Assembly (NCBI GenBank): GCA_021781745.1
Contig: JAJXWH010000001.1
Location: forward strand, 124,001-188,000
DNA length: 64,000 nt
Reading direction: 5' to 3'
Origin: Bacillota bacterium
Lineage (GTDB): Bacteria > Bacillota > Clostridia > Clostridiales > Clostridiaceae
Positions 1 through 8,186 of the stretch are shown piece by piece. The position numbers and the translations under genes are program-made. Position 1 is the first letter of the stretch. Each line of letters begins with the position of its first letter. The notes under the pieces were generated by a model. It saw only the letters and a list, made by a program, of their open reading frames with translations, did no database searches and had not been told where the DNA came from.

Positions 1-1454
1 AAGAAGTTAAAATAGTTGAGATGGTAAAGCCAATTACAAAATATGCAGTTCAGATATTAGATCCAACAGATATTAAATATCATTTGGAAAGAGCGTATTA
101 TGAAGCAACTACAGGAAGAATGGGGCCGGTTTGGTTAGACATTCCATTGGATGTTCAAGCTGCGATGATTGATGAAGAAAAATTAATGGGTTATGAGGAA
201 GAAAATATAGAAGAAAAGGATATTTCTAGTAAAATAGAAGACGCTATCAATTTATTAAAAAGTTCGAAACAGCCTTTAATATTGGCTGGAAATGGAATTA
301 AACTTAGTAATGGTGAAGAAGAATTTTATGAACTTATAAATAGCTTGAAAATACCAGTGCTAACAACTTGGAAATCAATAGATTTGCTAGAAGAAAATCA
401 TCCTTTATATGCAGGTCATCCAGGTGGAATGGGAGATAGAGGTGCTAACTACATACTTCAAAGTAGTGATTTATTGATTGTTTTAGGAAGTAGACTAGAC
501 CCTAGTATAACAGCATTTAATCATAGGAATTTTGGCAAAAATGCAAAAAAAATCATAGTAGATATAGATGAACACGAAATAAATAAAATGCAAATGAATA
601 TAGAAGTTAAGGCAGTTTGTAATGTAAAAGATTTTATTGTTCAATTGAATAAGCATTGCAGTGAGGTGACTAATAGCGTTAGTGATGAAAGAGTAAACGA
701 AAGAGCTGAATGGTTATCTTATTGTAAAAACATAAGAGTTAAATATCCTACTGTTACAAACGAACATAAGAATGTTAAGGATTATGTAAGTGCATATTAT
801 TTTATTGATGAGTTGTGTAAACAGCTAAATGGTGATGATATTATAGTACCAGAAAGTTCTGGGGGAGCAGGCGAAATAACATATCAAGCTTTTAATATAA
901 AAAAAGGTCAAAAGATGAAAAATGCAGCTGGTCTTGGTTCAATGGGATTTGGATTACCTTATTCAATTGGAGCATGTCTTGCAAATGACAAAAAAAGAAC
1001 AATACTAATAAATGGTGATGGAGCTTTTCAATTAAATATTCAAGAATTAGCGACTTTAGCTAGATTAAATTTGCCAATAAAAATATTTATCTGGAATAAT
1101 AATGGTTATGCAAGTATAAGAGCTATGCAAAGAAATACATTTAATGGGCATTATGTAGCGAGCGAAGAAAATAGCGGATTAACAATGCCTAGCTTGAGTA
1201 AAATTGCTAATGCGTATGGAATTAAGACATTTATAGCAAAAGATAATAAAGAAATGATTGATATTTTACCAAAGGTCTTAGAAGCGGAAGGTACAGTGTT
1301 GTGTGAATTAATGGTATTACCTGAAGAAACAGTATCTCCAAGAACTAAATCTATCCAATTAGAAGATGGAAGTATGATTTCTAAACCTTTAGAGGATATG
1401 TGGCCATTTCTAGAACAAAGTGAAATTGAAAAGAATATGAAATTAAATAAGTAG
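1..1454 (+). CDS. ThDP-dependent acetolactate-synthase-like enzyme (5' partial)
   Basis: The reading frame is open to the left edge, so the first in-window ATG is internal and the N-terminus, including the catalytic glutamate region, is missing. The visible part holds the central domain and the C-terminal pyrophosphate-binding domain. The ThDP motif is clear: GDGAF, about 25 residues, then NNNGY. Family knowledge: IlvB-like carboligases use pyruvate or similar 2-oxoacids. Its position first in a flagellin-glycan cluster that also has RfbH argues against a valine/isoleucine role. It fits a YerE-type enzyme that adds a two-carbon branch to a 4-keto-deoxysugar, but that is inference. No small regulatory subunit gene follows. 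The next gene starts about 25 bp downstream on the same strand. Confidence 0.8.
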   Translation, partial: EVKIVEMVKPITKYAVQILDPTDIKYHLERAYYEATTGRMGPVWLDIPLDVQAAMIDEEKLMGYEEENIEEKDISSKIEDAINLLKSSKQPLILAGNGIKLSNGEEEFYELINSLKIPVLTTWKSIDLLEENHPLYAGHPGGMGDRGANYILQSSDLLIVLGSRLDPSITAFNHRNFGKNAKKIIVDIDEHEINKMQMNIEVKAVCNVKDFIVQLNKHCSEVTNSVSDERVNERAEWLSYCKNIRVKYPTVTNEHKNVKDYVSAYYFIDELCKQLNGDDIIVPESSGGAGEITYQAFNIKKGQKMKNAAGLGSMGFGLPYSIGACLANDKKRTILINGDGAFQLNIQELATLARLNLPIKIFIWNNNGYASIRAMQRNTFNGHYVASEENSGLTMPSLSKIANAYGIKTFIAKDNKEMIDILPKVLEAEGTVLCELMVLPEETVSPRTKSIQLEDGSMISKPLEDMWPFLEQSEIEKNMKLNK

Positions 1455-1480
1455 CAGTTATTAGTGAAAGGTGGTATAAA

Positions 1481-2596
1481 ATGGTTGATTATAAACAAGA
1501 GATAGCTAAATATTTAGATAGTAAAAGTAATGATAAATACTTAGAATTAATAAAAAATAAAATTTCAAAGTTTAAATATATATGTATTTTTCCAATGGGA
1601 ATTGAAGGAATGTCAATGTTTGATAAATTAAAATGTCAGGGGATTAATGTAGACTTTTTTTGCGATAACAATCCTAAAAAAGTTGATACTTTATACAAGG
1701 GTATAAAGTGCATTCCTTTAGATGAATTGCATAAGAAGAAAGATGATACAGTAGTAATAATATCATCTTTATATTATAAAGAAATCTATAAGCAATTATC
1801 AGAAAAAGGGTTTAAACATTTAGATAGAATATTAGCTAATAAATTTGAAATAGATGAATATTTTTTGAAAAATAATATAGATGATATAAAAAAGAGTATT
1901 TTTAAGTTGATAGATATATTAGATGATGAAGAATCGAAAAGAATTGTATGCAAAATCATAGAGGGGTGGTTCTTAAAGGAGTACCAATATGGTTTTTTTG
2001 ATGATATATATATTAAGAATCAATATTTTACAAATGAAGTAGTTAAATTATCAGATGAAGAAGTGTTCGTAGATGTAGGACCATTTACAGGAGATACAGT
2101 GGAAGAATTTTTGAAAAATGTTGATTATAAATTTAGTAGAATGTTTCTTTTTGAATTAAATAAGAGTATTTATGAAGAACTTAAGGAAAATATAAGTGAA
2201 TATAGCAAAGAAATTATAGAAAAGATAATTACATACAATTATGGATTATCTAGTAAAGAGGAGAATATCACATATAGTGATGGAAATAGCGGTTCAAGTA
2301 TAATGGAAAATGGTGAGCTTTGTGGAAAAGTTATCGATTTGGATACAATACTACAGGGAGAAAAGGTGACTTTTATAAAAATGGATATAGAGGGTGCTGA
2401 ATTTGATGCGTTACATGGAGCGCAAAAAACTATAGAAAAGTTTAGGCCTAAGTTAGCTATTTGCATTTATCATAGCACAGAAGATCTATGGCGTATTCCA
2501 TTATATATAAAAAAGCTTTTGCCTGAGTATAAGATATATATTAGACACCATACAGATTTGTTATACGAAACTGTTTGTTATGCTATACCTAACTAA
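1481..2596 (+). CDS. FkbM-family methyltransferase with N-terminal Rossmann-like domain
   Basis: The protein has 371 residues in two parts. Residues 30-120 look like a small nucleotide-sugar-binding fold (YICIFPMG near the start, FCDNNPKK next). From about residue 190 it is an FkbM SAM-dependent O-methyltransferase, with the SAM loop DVGPFTGDT at 198-206 and the acidic signature KMDIEGAEF near 305. FkbM enzymes O-methylate sugars or related small molecules. In this island it probably methylates a sugar of the flagellin glycan. A good ribosome binding site (AAAGGTGG) precedes the ATG. A second protein of the same architecture lies about 5 kb downstream. The substrate cannot be read from the sequence. 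Confidence 0.8.
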   Translation: MVDYKQEIAKYLDSKSNDKYLELIKNKISKFKYICIFPMGIEGMSMFDKLKCQGINVDFFCDNNPKKVDTLYKGIKCIPLDELHKKKDDTVVIISSLYYKEIYKQLSEKGFKHLDRILANKFEIDEYFLKNNIDDIKKSIFKLIDILDDEESKRIVCKIIEGWFLKEYQYGFFDDIYIKNQYFTNEVVKLSDEEVFVDVGPFTGDTVEEFLKNVDYKFSRMFLFELNKSIYEELKENISEYSKEIIEKIITYNYGLSSKEENITYSDGNSGSSIMENGELCGKVIDLDTILQGEKVTFIKMDIEGAEFDALHGAQKTIEKFRPKLAICIYHSTEDLWRIPLYIKKLLPEYKIYIRHHTDLLYETVCYAIPN

Positions 2597-2621
2597 AATG
2601 AAGTAAAGGGGTCGAAATGAA

Positions 2622-3686
2622 ATGAAAATTAATGAGGAAACTAGAAAACCTATTGAAAATGCAAGAAGAGAAAAGCTTAGAAGAGAAAAGCCTTTAGTAT
2701 ATGAAAAGATAATGAAATATGACGAAAAAGATGCAAGGGGAGAATCTACAGCAATTATTGATTTTTGTTTTGATTATAAATGCAATATGCATTGCACTCA
2801 TTGCTCAAATGCGATGTTTGAAAAGAAAGAAAGAGAAATGACAATTGAGGATTTAAAGGATTTTGCAAGGCAAGCAGATGAATTAGGTTTAGCTCAATTT
2901 AATATATCTGGTGGCGAGCCATTAACTTTTGATAATTTAGATGATATTATACTGGCTTTAAATCCGGAGAAATTCCATATTTCAATGAGTACGAATGCAT
3001 TGTTACTTACCAAAGAAAAAGCAGAACATTTAAAAAATATTGGATTAGATAAAATGAAGATAAGCCTTGATAGTATTGATGAAGAAGAATATCTTAAAAC
3101 AAGGCAGCAAAAGGGAACTTATAAGAAGGCTATTGAGTCATTATTTATTGCAAAAGAGGCGGGAATACAAACTGCAATACAAACAGTTATCAGTCACCAA
3201 AATTGTAAGACAAAAGCAACTGAAGATTTGGCTAAGTTTGCAAATGATAATGAATTTAATCTTGATATAATGGTAGCACGTGCTATTGGCAGATGGGAAG
3301 GAAAAGAAGAAGTTTTAATTGATCCAAAAGATAATGAATATCTAATGGAACTTAGAAATAAATATCCGGTTGTACATAGAGATACATTTCCAACTTACGG
3401 TCAAGATAGAGGATGTGGCGCAGTAAATCATGTTTTACATTTAACTAAATATGGTGATATTTTACCATGTGTATTTATTCATATTTCAATAGGCAATATT
3501 TTTGAAGAACCATTAAAAGATATAATTGAAAGAGGAATGAGTATAAAATGGTTTAAGAGACATAGTCCTTTATGCCTTTCAGGTGAACACAGAACATTTA
3601 TCTCAAAATATATGTCAAAATTCTACGGGAAGCCATTACCTATAAGTTATAAAGAAGCTTTTACGGATGAAGATTATATTAAATAG
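2622..3686 (+). CDS. Radical SAM protein with partial SPASM-type C-terminus
   Basis: The protein has 354 residues. The [4Fe-4S]/SAM motif CxxxCxxC is C54, C58 and C61. A GGEPL motif follows, as expected for SAM binding in a radical SAM barrel. The C-terminus has a SPASM/twitch-like stretch (GCGAVN, then ILPCVF and GNIFEEPL) but few cysteines, so auxiliary cluster binding may be reduced. Radical SAM proteins abstract hydrogen to drive epimerisation, dehydration, methylation or peptide modification. In this cluster the likely substrate is a sugar intermediate or the flagellin itself, and I cannot tell which. It is followed 29 bp later by a second radical SAM gene on the same strand. Confidence 0.8.
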   Translation: MKINEETRKPIENARREKLRREKPLVYEKIMKYDEKDARGESTAIIDFCFDYKCNMHCTHCSNAMFEKKEREMTIEDLKDFARQADELGLAQFNISGGEPLTFDNLDDIILALNPEKFHISMSTNALLLTKEKAEHLKNIGLDKMKISLDSIDEEEYLKTRQQKGTYKKAIESLFIAKEAGIQTAIQTVISHQNCKTKATEDLAKFANDNEFNLDIMVARAIGRWEGKEEVLIDPKDNEYLMELRNKYPVVHRDTFPTYGQDRGCGAVNHVLHLTKYGDILPCVFIHISIGNIFEEPLKDIIERGMSIKWFKRHSPLCLSGEHRTFISKYMSKFYGKPLPISYKEAFTDEDYIK

Positions 3687-3715
3687 TTTTACATAATATA
3701 GGAGATGGAGTTGTA

Positions 3716-4738
3716 ATGATTAAATATACAGAATTGAAAGAGCATAAAAGGCATAATCTACTTGATGTTATTCCATTAAATAAACCATATACATTATTAA
3801 TAGAACCATCTAATTTTTGTAATTTTAAATGTATTCAATGCTTTCAAAGTATAGAAAGTGAAAGTTATTTAAGCAAAAATAAAGGTTTAATGACAATTGA
3901 TTTATATACGAATGTAATAAATCAATTTAAAAATTGGGATGGAGATAAATTAAAAGTTCTTAAATTATCTTTGTATGGAGAACCTTTTACTAATACTAAT
4001 TTTTGTGACATGCTAAAAATTGCAAAAGAAGCTAATATTGCTGAAAGAATAGAAACCACAACAAATGCATCATTATTAACGAAGGAAATATGCGGAAAAT
4101 TAGTCGAATATGAAATTGATTATATTAGAGTATCTATATATTCACCTAAACAACAAAAACATGAAAAAATAACTAATTCATCAATTGATATATTGGACAT
4201 TTATAATAATTTGAAATATATACAGAAGTTAAAGAAAGAAAAAGGAGTAGAGAAACCATTTGTAAGTGCTAAAATGCTAGACACTTTCTCTACAGAAAAT
4301 GAAGAATTTTTAAATAAATATAAAGAAGTAGCAGATGAAGTATATATTGACAAACCTCATAATTGGGTTGCACATGAAGAAAAAAGTTTTATAGGAAGTT
4401 TATATAATGAAGTTGATAAAGAAAAATTAGAAAAAGATTTAGAGGAAACAATATCAGATAGAATAGCGTGTCCTATGCCGTTCACGACGTTAGCAGTAAG
4501 AAATAATGGAGATGTAAGTCCTTGTTGCGTTGACTGGTTAGGCGGTACAAATTTAGGGAATATACTTGAAGAAAATATAAAAGATATATGGAACGGTGAA
4601 AAAATGTACCAATTTAGAAAAATGCAATTAGAAAATAGAAGATTTGAAAATACTAGTTGTAGAAATTGTGAATTAGTTTTAAATGATTATTATACTAGAG
4701 ATAATATTGATGGATTTCCAGTGGAAAAATTAAGATGA
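3716..4738 (+). CDS. Radical SAM/SPASM protein
   Basis: The protein has 340 residues. CxxxCxxC is at C35, C39 and C42. The C-terminus is a fuller SPASM domain than in the upstream neighbour: ACPMPF, then SPCCVDW, GNILEENIKDIW and finally CRNCE. SPASM domains hold auxiliary iron-sulfur clusters, used in peptide modification and in some carbohydrate dehydrogenations. A strong ribosome binding site (AGGAGATGGAG) sits just upstream. The two adjacent radical SAM genes are clearly different proteins and not a recent duplication. A role in modifying a flagellin-linked glycan is inferred from position only. Confidence 0.8.
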   Translation: MIKYTELKEHKRHNLLDVIPLNKPYTLLIEPSNFCNFKCIQCFQSIESESYLSKNKGLMTIDLYTNVINQFKNWDGDKLKVLKLSLYGEPFTNTNFCDMLKIAKEANIAERIETTTNASLLTKEICGKLVEYEIDYIRVSIYSPKQQKHEKITNSSIDILDIYNNLKYIQKLKKEKGVEKPFVSAKMLDTFSTENEEFLNKYKEVADEVYIDKPHNWVAHEEKSFIGSLYNEVDKEKLEKDLEETISDRIACPMPFTTLAVRNNGDVSPCCVDWLGGTNLGNILEENIKDIWNGEKMYQFRKMQLENRRFENTSCRNCELVLNDYYTRDNIDGFPVEKLR

Positions 4739-4754
4739 TTATTTGGAGTTTAAT

Positions 4755-5633
4755 ATGAAAAAAATATTGATTACAGGTTCAAATGGTTTTATAGGAAAAA
4801 ATTTATCAGAGCAATTGGCAAAAGAATATAATATATATGCACCTAAAAGAGAAGAATTGAATTTATTAGATCAGAATTCGGTAGAAAAATATTTAACTAT
4901 TAATAAATTTGATGTTGTTATTCATTCAGCAATTCAAAATACTTTAGGAGAAGCAAAAGTATTTGAAAGTCATGCTCTTGATAGAAATTTAAGAATGTTC
5001 TTCAATTTGGAAAGATGTAAAGAAGAATATGGTAAGATGTACTATTTTGGATCTGGTGGAGAATATGACATGGAAAATTATATTCCTAGTATTCCGGAAG
5101 ACTTTTTTGGTACATTTATTCCAAATGATGCATATGGATTTTCTAAATATATCATGTCAAATATGGTAAATAATTCGAGCAATATATATGATCTGAGGTT
5201 ATTTGGGGTATTTGGAAAATATGAAAATTGGGAACATAGATTTATTTCAAATTCTATATGTAAAGTAATTAATAATATGCCTATAAAAATCAGACAAAAC
5301 GTAAATTTTGATTACTTATATATAGATGACCTATGTGAAATAATGAAGTGGTTTATTGATAATATACCAAATAAAAAGCATTATAATGTATGCACAGGGA
5401 CAAAAGTTGATTTGATTACAATTTCAAAAAAAATTATAAAATACTCTCAAAAAGATTTAAATATTACAGTTGAAAAGTCAGGTTTAAATCGAGAATATAC
5501 TGGAAACAACTCTAGGCTAATTGGTGAAATTGGTGGATATGAATTTCAATCAATTGATGAATCTATTGAAGATTTATACAAATATTATTTAAGTGTAAAA
5601 GAAAAAATTGATTATAAAAAACTAGTAGATTAA
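4755..5633 (+). CDS. NAD(P)-dependent nucleotide-sugar epimerase/dehydratase/reductase (SDR)
   Basis: The ATG at 4755 is chosen over an upstream in-frame TTG because GGAG lies 6 bp before it, giving 292 residues. This is an extended short-chain dehydrogenase: the Rossmann motif GSNGFIG is at the N-terminus and the catalytic YxxxK is present in DAYGFSKY. Such enzymes epimerise, dehydrate or reduce NDP-sugars. With the ThDP enzyme and RfbH nearby, it could reduce a 4-keto or branched intermediate in the way YerF does, or be a 4-reductase/epimerase. It starts 16 bp after the radical SAM gene, so the two are almost certainly co-transcribed. Confidence 0.8.
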   Translation: MKKILITGSNGFIGKNLSEQLAKEYNIYAPKREELNLLDQNSVEKYLTINKFDVVIHSAIQNTLGEAKVFESHALDRNLRMFFNLERCKEEYGKMYYFGSGGEYDMENYIPSIPEDFFGTFIPNDAYGFSKYIMSNMVNNSSNIYDLRLFGVFGKYENWEHRFISNSICKVINNMPIKIRQNVNFDYLYIDDLCEIMKWFIDNIPNKKHYNVCTGTKVDLITISKKIIKYSQKDLNITVEKSGLNREYTGNNSRLIGEIGGYEFQSIDESIEDLYKYYLSVKEKIDYKKLVD

Positions 5634-5669
5634 GTATAAAATATATTAGTAGGTTAAGGAAAAATTATT

Positions 5670-6833
5670 ATGAGCAATAAATGTAGAGTTTGTGGAAAAA
5701 AATTGTATAAAGAGCCACTTTTACAATACTATAATATGCCAAATAGAGCTCAATTTTTTGTAGAAGAATCAGAGTTAAATGAAGATAAAGGGATTGATTT
5801 ATTTCTTTATCAATGTTCAGGCTGCGGATTATTACAACTAAATGTTGAGCCGGTATCGTATTATAAAGATGTAATTAGAGCAGCAGGCGTTTCAGATGAA
5901 ATGAAATCATATAGACTGAAGCACTTTAGTGATTTTGTCAATAGATATAATCTTAAAAATAAAAAAGTAATTGAAATAGGAACAGGCAGTGGAGAATTTT
6001 TAGAGTTAATGAATAAGACCGATGCTAAGGCATATGGCTTAGAACATTTAGATGAATCTGTTAATACGTGTTTAGAAAAAAAATTAGATGTATATAAAGG
6101 ATTTATTGAAGATGAAAATTATGAAATAGAAAATGCTCCGTATGATGCCTTTTTTATAATGAATTTTCTTGAACATATACCTAATCCTAATGAGTTTTTA
6201 CAAGGAATTACAAATAACTTAAAAGATAATGCAATAGGATTAATTGAAGTTCCGAATGTAGATATGATATTGGAAAAGGCGATGTTTTCAGAGTTTATTA
6301 GTGATCATTTAATGTATTTTACTAAAGATACTCTTAAATTTCTTCTAGAGAAGAATGGATTTGAAGTTGTTGAAATTCAAGAAGTATGGCATGATTATGT
6401 GATTTCAATGATTGTAAAGAAAAGAAATAAATTAGTATTAAATGAGTTTAATAAGCAGTTAAGTTTTATTTCAAACCAAATTAATTTGTTTATAGATAAA
6501 AATATAGAAAAGGGATTTAAAGTTGCAGTTTGGGGAGCAGGTCATCAATCATTAGCTGTTATGGCAATGACTAATATAGCGCCCAAAATACAATTTGTAA
6601 TAGATTCAGCACCGTTTAAACAAGGAAAATATACTCCAGCAACACATGCAAAAGTTGTTTCGCCTAGTATATTAAAAGAGGTGAAAATTGGTGCTATTTT
6701 AGTTATGGCAGCAAGTTATTCAGATGAAGTTGCTAGGATTATAAATAGAGATTATCCTGAAATAATTATAGCTATATTAAGAGATGATAAATTAGAAATG
6801 AAAAATTCTACAAAGTGTGATTTTTTGGAATAG
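5670..6833 (+). CDS. NDP-hexose C-methyltransferase (NovU/TylC3/TcaB9 type)
   Basis: The protein has 387 residues in the three-part architecture of sugar C-methyltransferases. An N-terminal zinc-binding domain has C5, C8, C49 and C52. The SAM-binding domain carries IEIGTGSGEF at 101-110. The C-terminal domain contains the family-typical VWGAGHQS segment. Relatives methylate C-3 of 4-keto-2,6-dideoxy sugars in antibiotic and surface-polysaccharide pathways. Here the product would be a C-methyl branched sugar for the flagellin glycan, in line with a 4-keto-3-deoxy intermediate made by the RfbH homologue. It is the last gene of the first block, and a terminator-like hairpin follows. Confidence 0.85.
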   Translation: MSNKCRVCGKKLYKEPLLQYYNMPNRAQFFVEESELNEDKGIDLFLYQCSGCGLLQLNVEPVSYYKDVIRAAGVSDEMKSYRLKHFSDFVNRYNLKNKKVIEIGTGSGEFLELMNKTDAKAYGLEHLDESVNTCLEKKLDVYKGFIEDENYEIENAPYDAFFIMNFLEHIPNPNEFLQGITNNLKDNAIGLIEVPNVDMILEKAMFSEFISDHLMYFTKDTLKFLLEKNGFEVVEIQEVWHDYVISMIVKKRNKLVLNEFNKQLSFISNQINLFIDKNIEKGFKVAVWGAGHQSLAVMAMTNIAPKIQFVIDSAPFKQGKYTPATHAKVVSPSILKEVKIGAILVMAASYSDEVARIINRDYPEIIIAILRDDKLEMKNSTKCDFLE

Positions 6834-6878
6834 ATTGAAAATATAATTAAAATACAATAATAATATACTTAGTGATAA

Positions 6879-6906
6879 AATGACTAAAATTAGTCTTTTT
6901 ATTTTA
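6879..6906 (+). terminator. Probable rho-independent terminator
   Basis: GACTA-AAAT-TAGTC forms a short stem flanked by an A-rich left side and a T-rich right side (TTTTTATTTT). It is a weak stem, but it lies in the 190 bp gap after the C-methyltransferase gene, the largest gap in the first 8 kb, and could end the first transcription unit. Confidence 0.45.
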
Positions 6907-7023
6907 TGATAGTAAAAAATTGTAATATGTATAAAATATATTTTGTGTAAAGTCATTTTTACAATGTATATAATATTGTATTTTAAAAATATAAATTTAA
7001 AATGAGTGGGAGAAACTGTTAAA

Positions 7024-8133
7024 ATGTGCAATCTTTTGGAAGAATTAATTAAAGAAAATAATTTTTTTTATAATAGCAATAAAAAAAATGTTATATTTGG
7101 ATTAGGGACTACTGGAAAACTTATTGTTGATATTCTACAAGATTCTAATTTTAAAATTGATTATATAGTGATTAGTGATGGGTATAAAGTATATTCTGAA
7201 TACAAAAATGTACGAATTTACGAAATGTCACATTTTCCATTTAATAAGGAAGAGTATAATATTTTATTTACGGTTAAATCATATGAGGATGTGCTTGTTG
7301 ATAATTTGTATCAAAATGGATTTGAAAATATAACATTTATAAATTCGCAGAAAGATTACTTTAAACTTTTAAAAATATATTATACTCAGTATTTTCAAAA
7401 AAATAATGTTGATATTGTAGCAAAAGATATCATTAAATTCAAAGAATTAAATATGGTTAATCCATTTTTATTAAATGATGAATTGGGAGAGGTATTTTTA
7501 AGTGAAATAGGTGATTTGATATTACCAATAATTATGTCAGATTACTCAAGAATAGATGAAGGGGCTTATGAATATAATAATGTAATATTAGAGGAAGATG
7601 ATATTGTATTTGACTGTGGAGCTAATATAGGAGTTTTTTCGTCTGTAGCTGCATTTAAAAAATGTATTGTATACGCCTTTGAACCTGTACCAAGTACAAT
7701 TGAATATTTGAAAAAAACACAGATGTTATATCCAGAAGCAATTAACATATGTCCATATGCATTGGCAGATTCAGAAGGATATGCCAATTTTAAAGTTTGT
7801 GATAATGCAAATTCAGAAAATCATATGATAGATGAGGATGTAATAGATAAAGACATAATTAAGGTTAAGATGACCACAATAGATAAGTTTGTGAAAGAAA
7901 ATAATATTAAAAGAGTTGATTTTATTAAAGCCGATATTGAAGGGGCTGAACGCTTTATGTTAAAAGGAGCGCAAGAAACTTTAGTTAAATTTGCACCTAA
8001 ACTCTCAATATGTACATATCATTTAAAAGATGATTCCAAAGTTCTAGAAGATATAATAATGCAAGCAAATCCGGATTATATAATAGAACACAAGTGGAAA
8101 AAACTATATGCATATGTACCAACAAAAGAATAA
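7024..8133 (+). CDS. FkbM-family methyltransferase, second copy of the two-domain type
   Basis: Translation is placed at the ATG at 7024, with GGGAG about 11 bp upstream; an in-frame GTG lies 18 bp earlier. The protein has 369 residues. The N-terminal 120 residues hold a Rossmann-like segment (NVIFGLGTTGK). The C-terminal FkbM domain has VFDCGANIGVFS for SAM and FIKADIEGAERF as the acidic signature. It has the same domain order as the FkbM protein at the start of the window but a quite different sequence, so the two probably methylate different positions or sugars. It is followed by the RfbH homologue, 53 bp later. Confidence 0.8.
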   Translation: MCNLLEELIKENNFFYNSNKKNVIFGLGTTGKLIVDILQDSNFKIDYIVISDGYKVYSEYKNVRIYEMSHFPFNKEEYNILFTVKSYEDVLVDNLYQNGFENITFINSQKDYFKLLKIYYTQYFQKNNVDIVAKDIIKFKELNMVNPFLLNDELGEVFLSEIGDLILPIIMSDYSRIDEGAYEYNNVILEEDDIVFDCGANIGVFSSVAAFKKCIVYAFEPVPSTIEYLKKTQMLYPEAINICPYALADSEGYANFKVCDNANSENHMIDEDVIDKDIIKVKMTTIDKFVKENNIKRVDFIKADIEGAERFMLKGAQETLVKFAPKLSICTYHLKDDSKVLEDIIMQANPDYIIEHKWKKLYAYVPTKE

Positions 8134-8186
8134 TTGCAAAATAAATTTATTATTAAATTACAAGGTAGAGTGTGAGGAAAAAATAA

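Noticed and set aside
1..1454. Calling the first gene housekeeping acetolactate synthase ilvB
   Set aside because: No ilvN, ilvC or other branched-chain gene is nearby; it is co-directional with sugar-modification genes.
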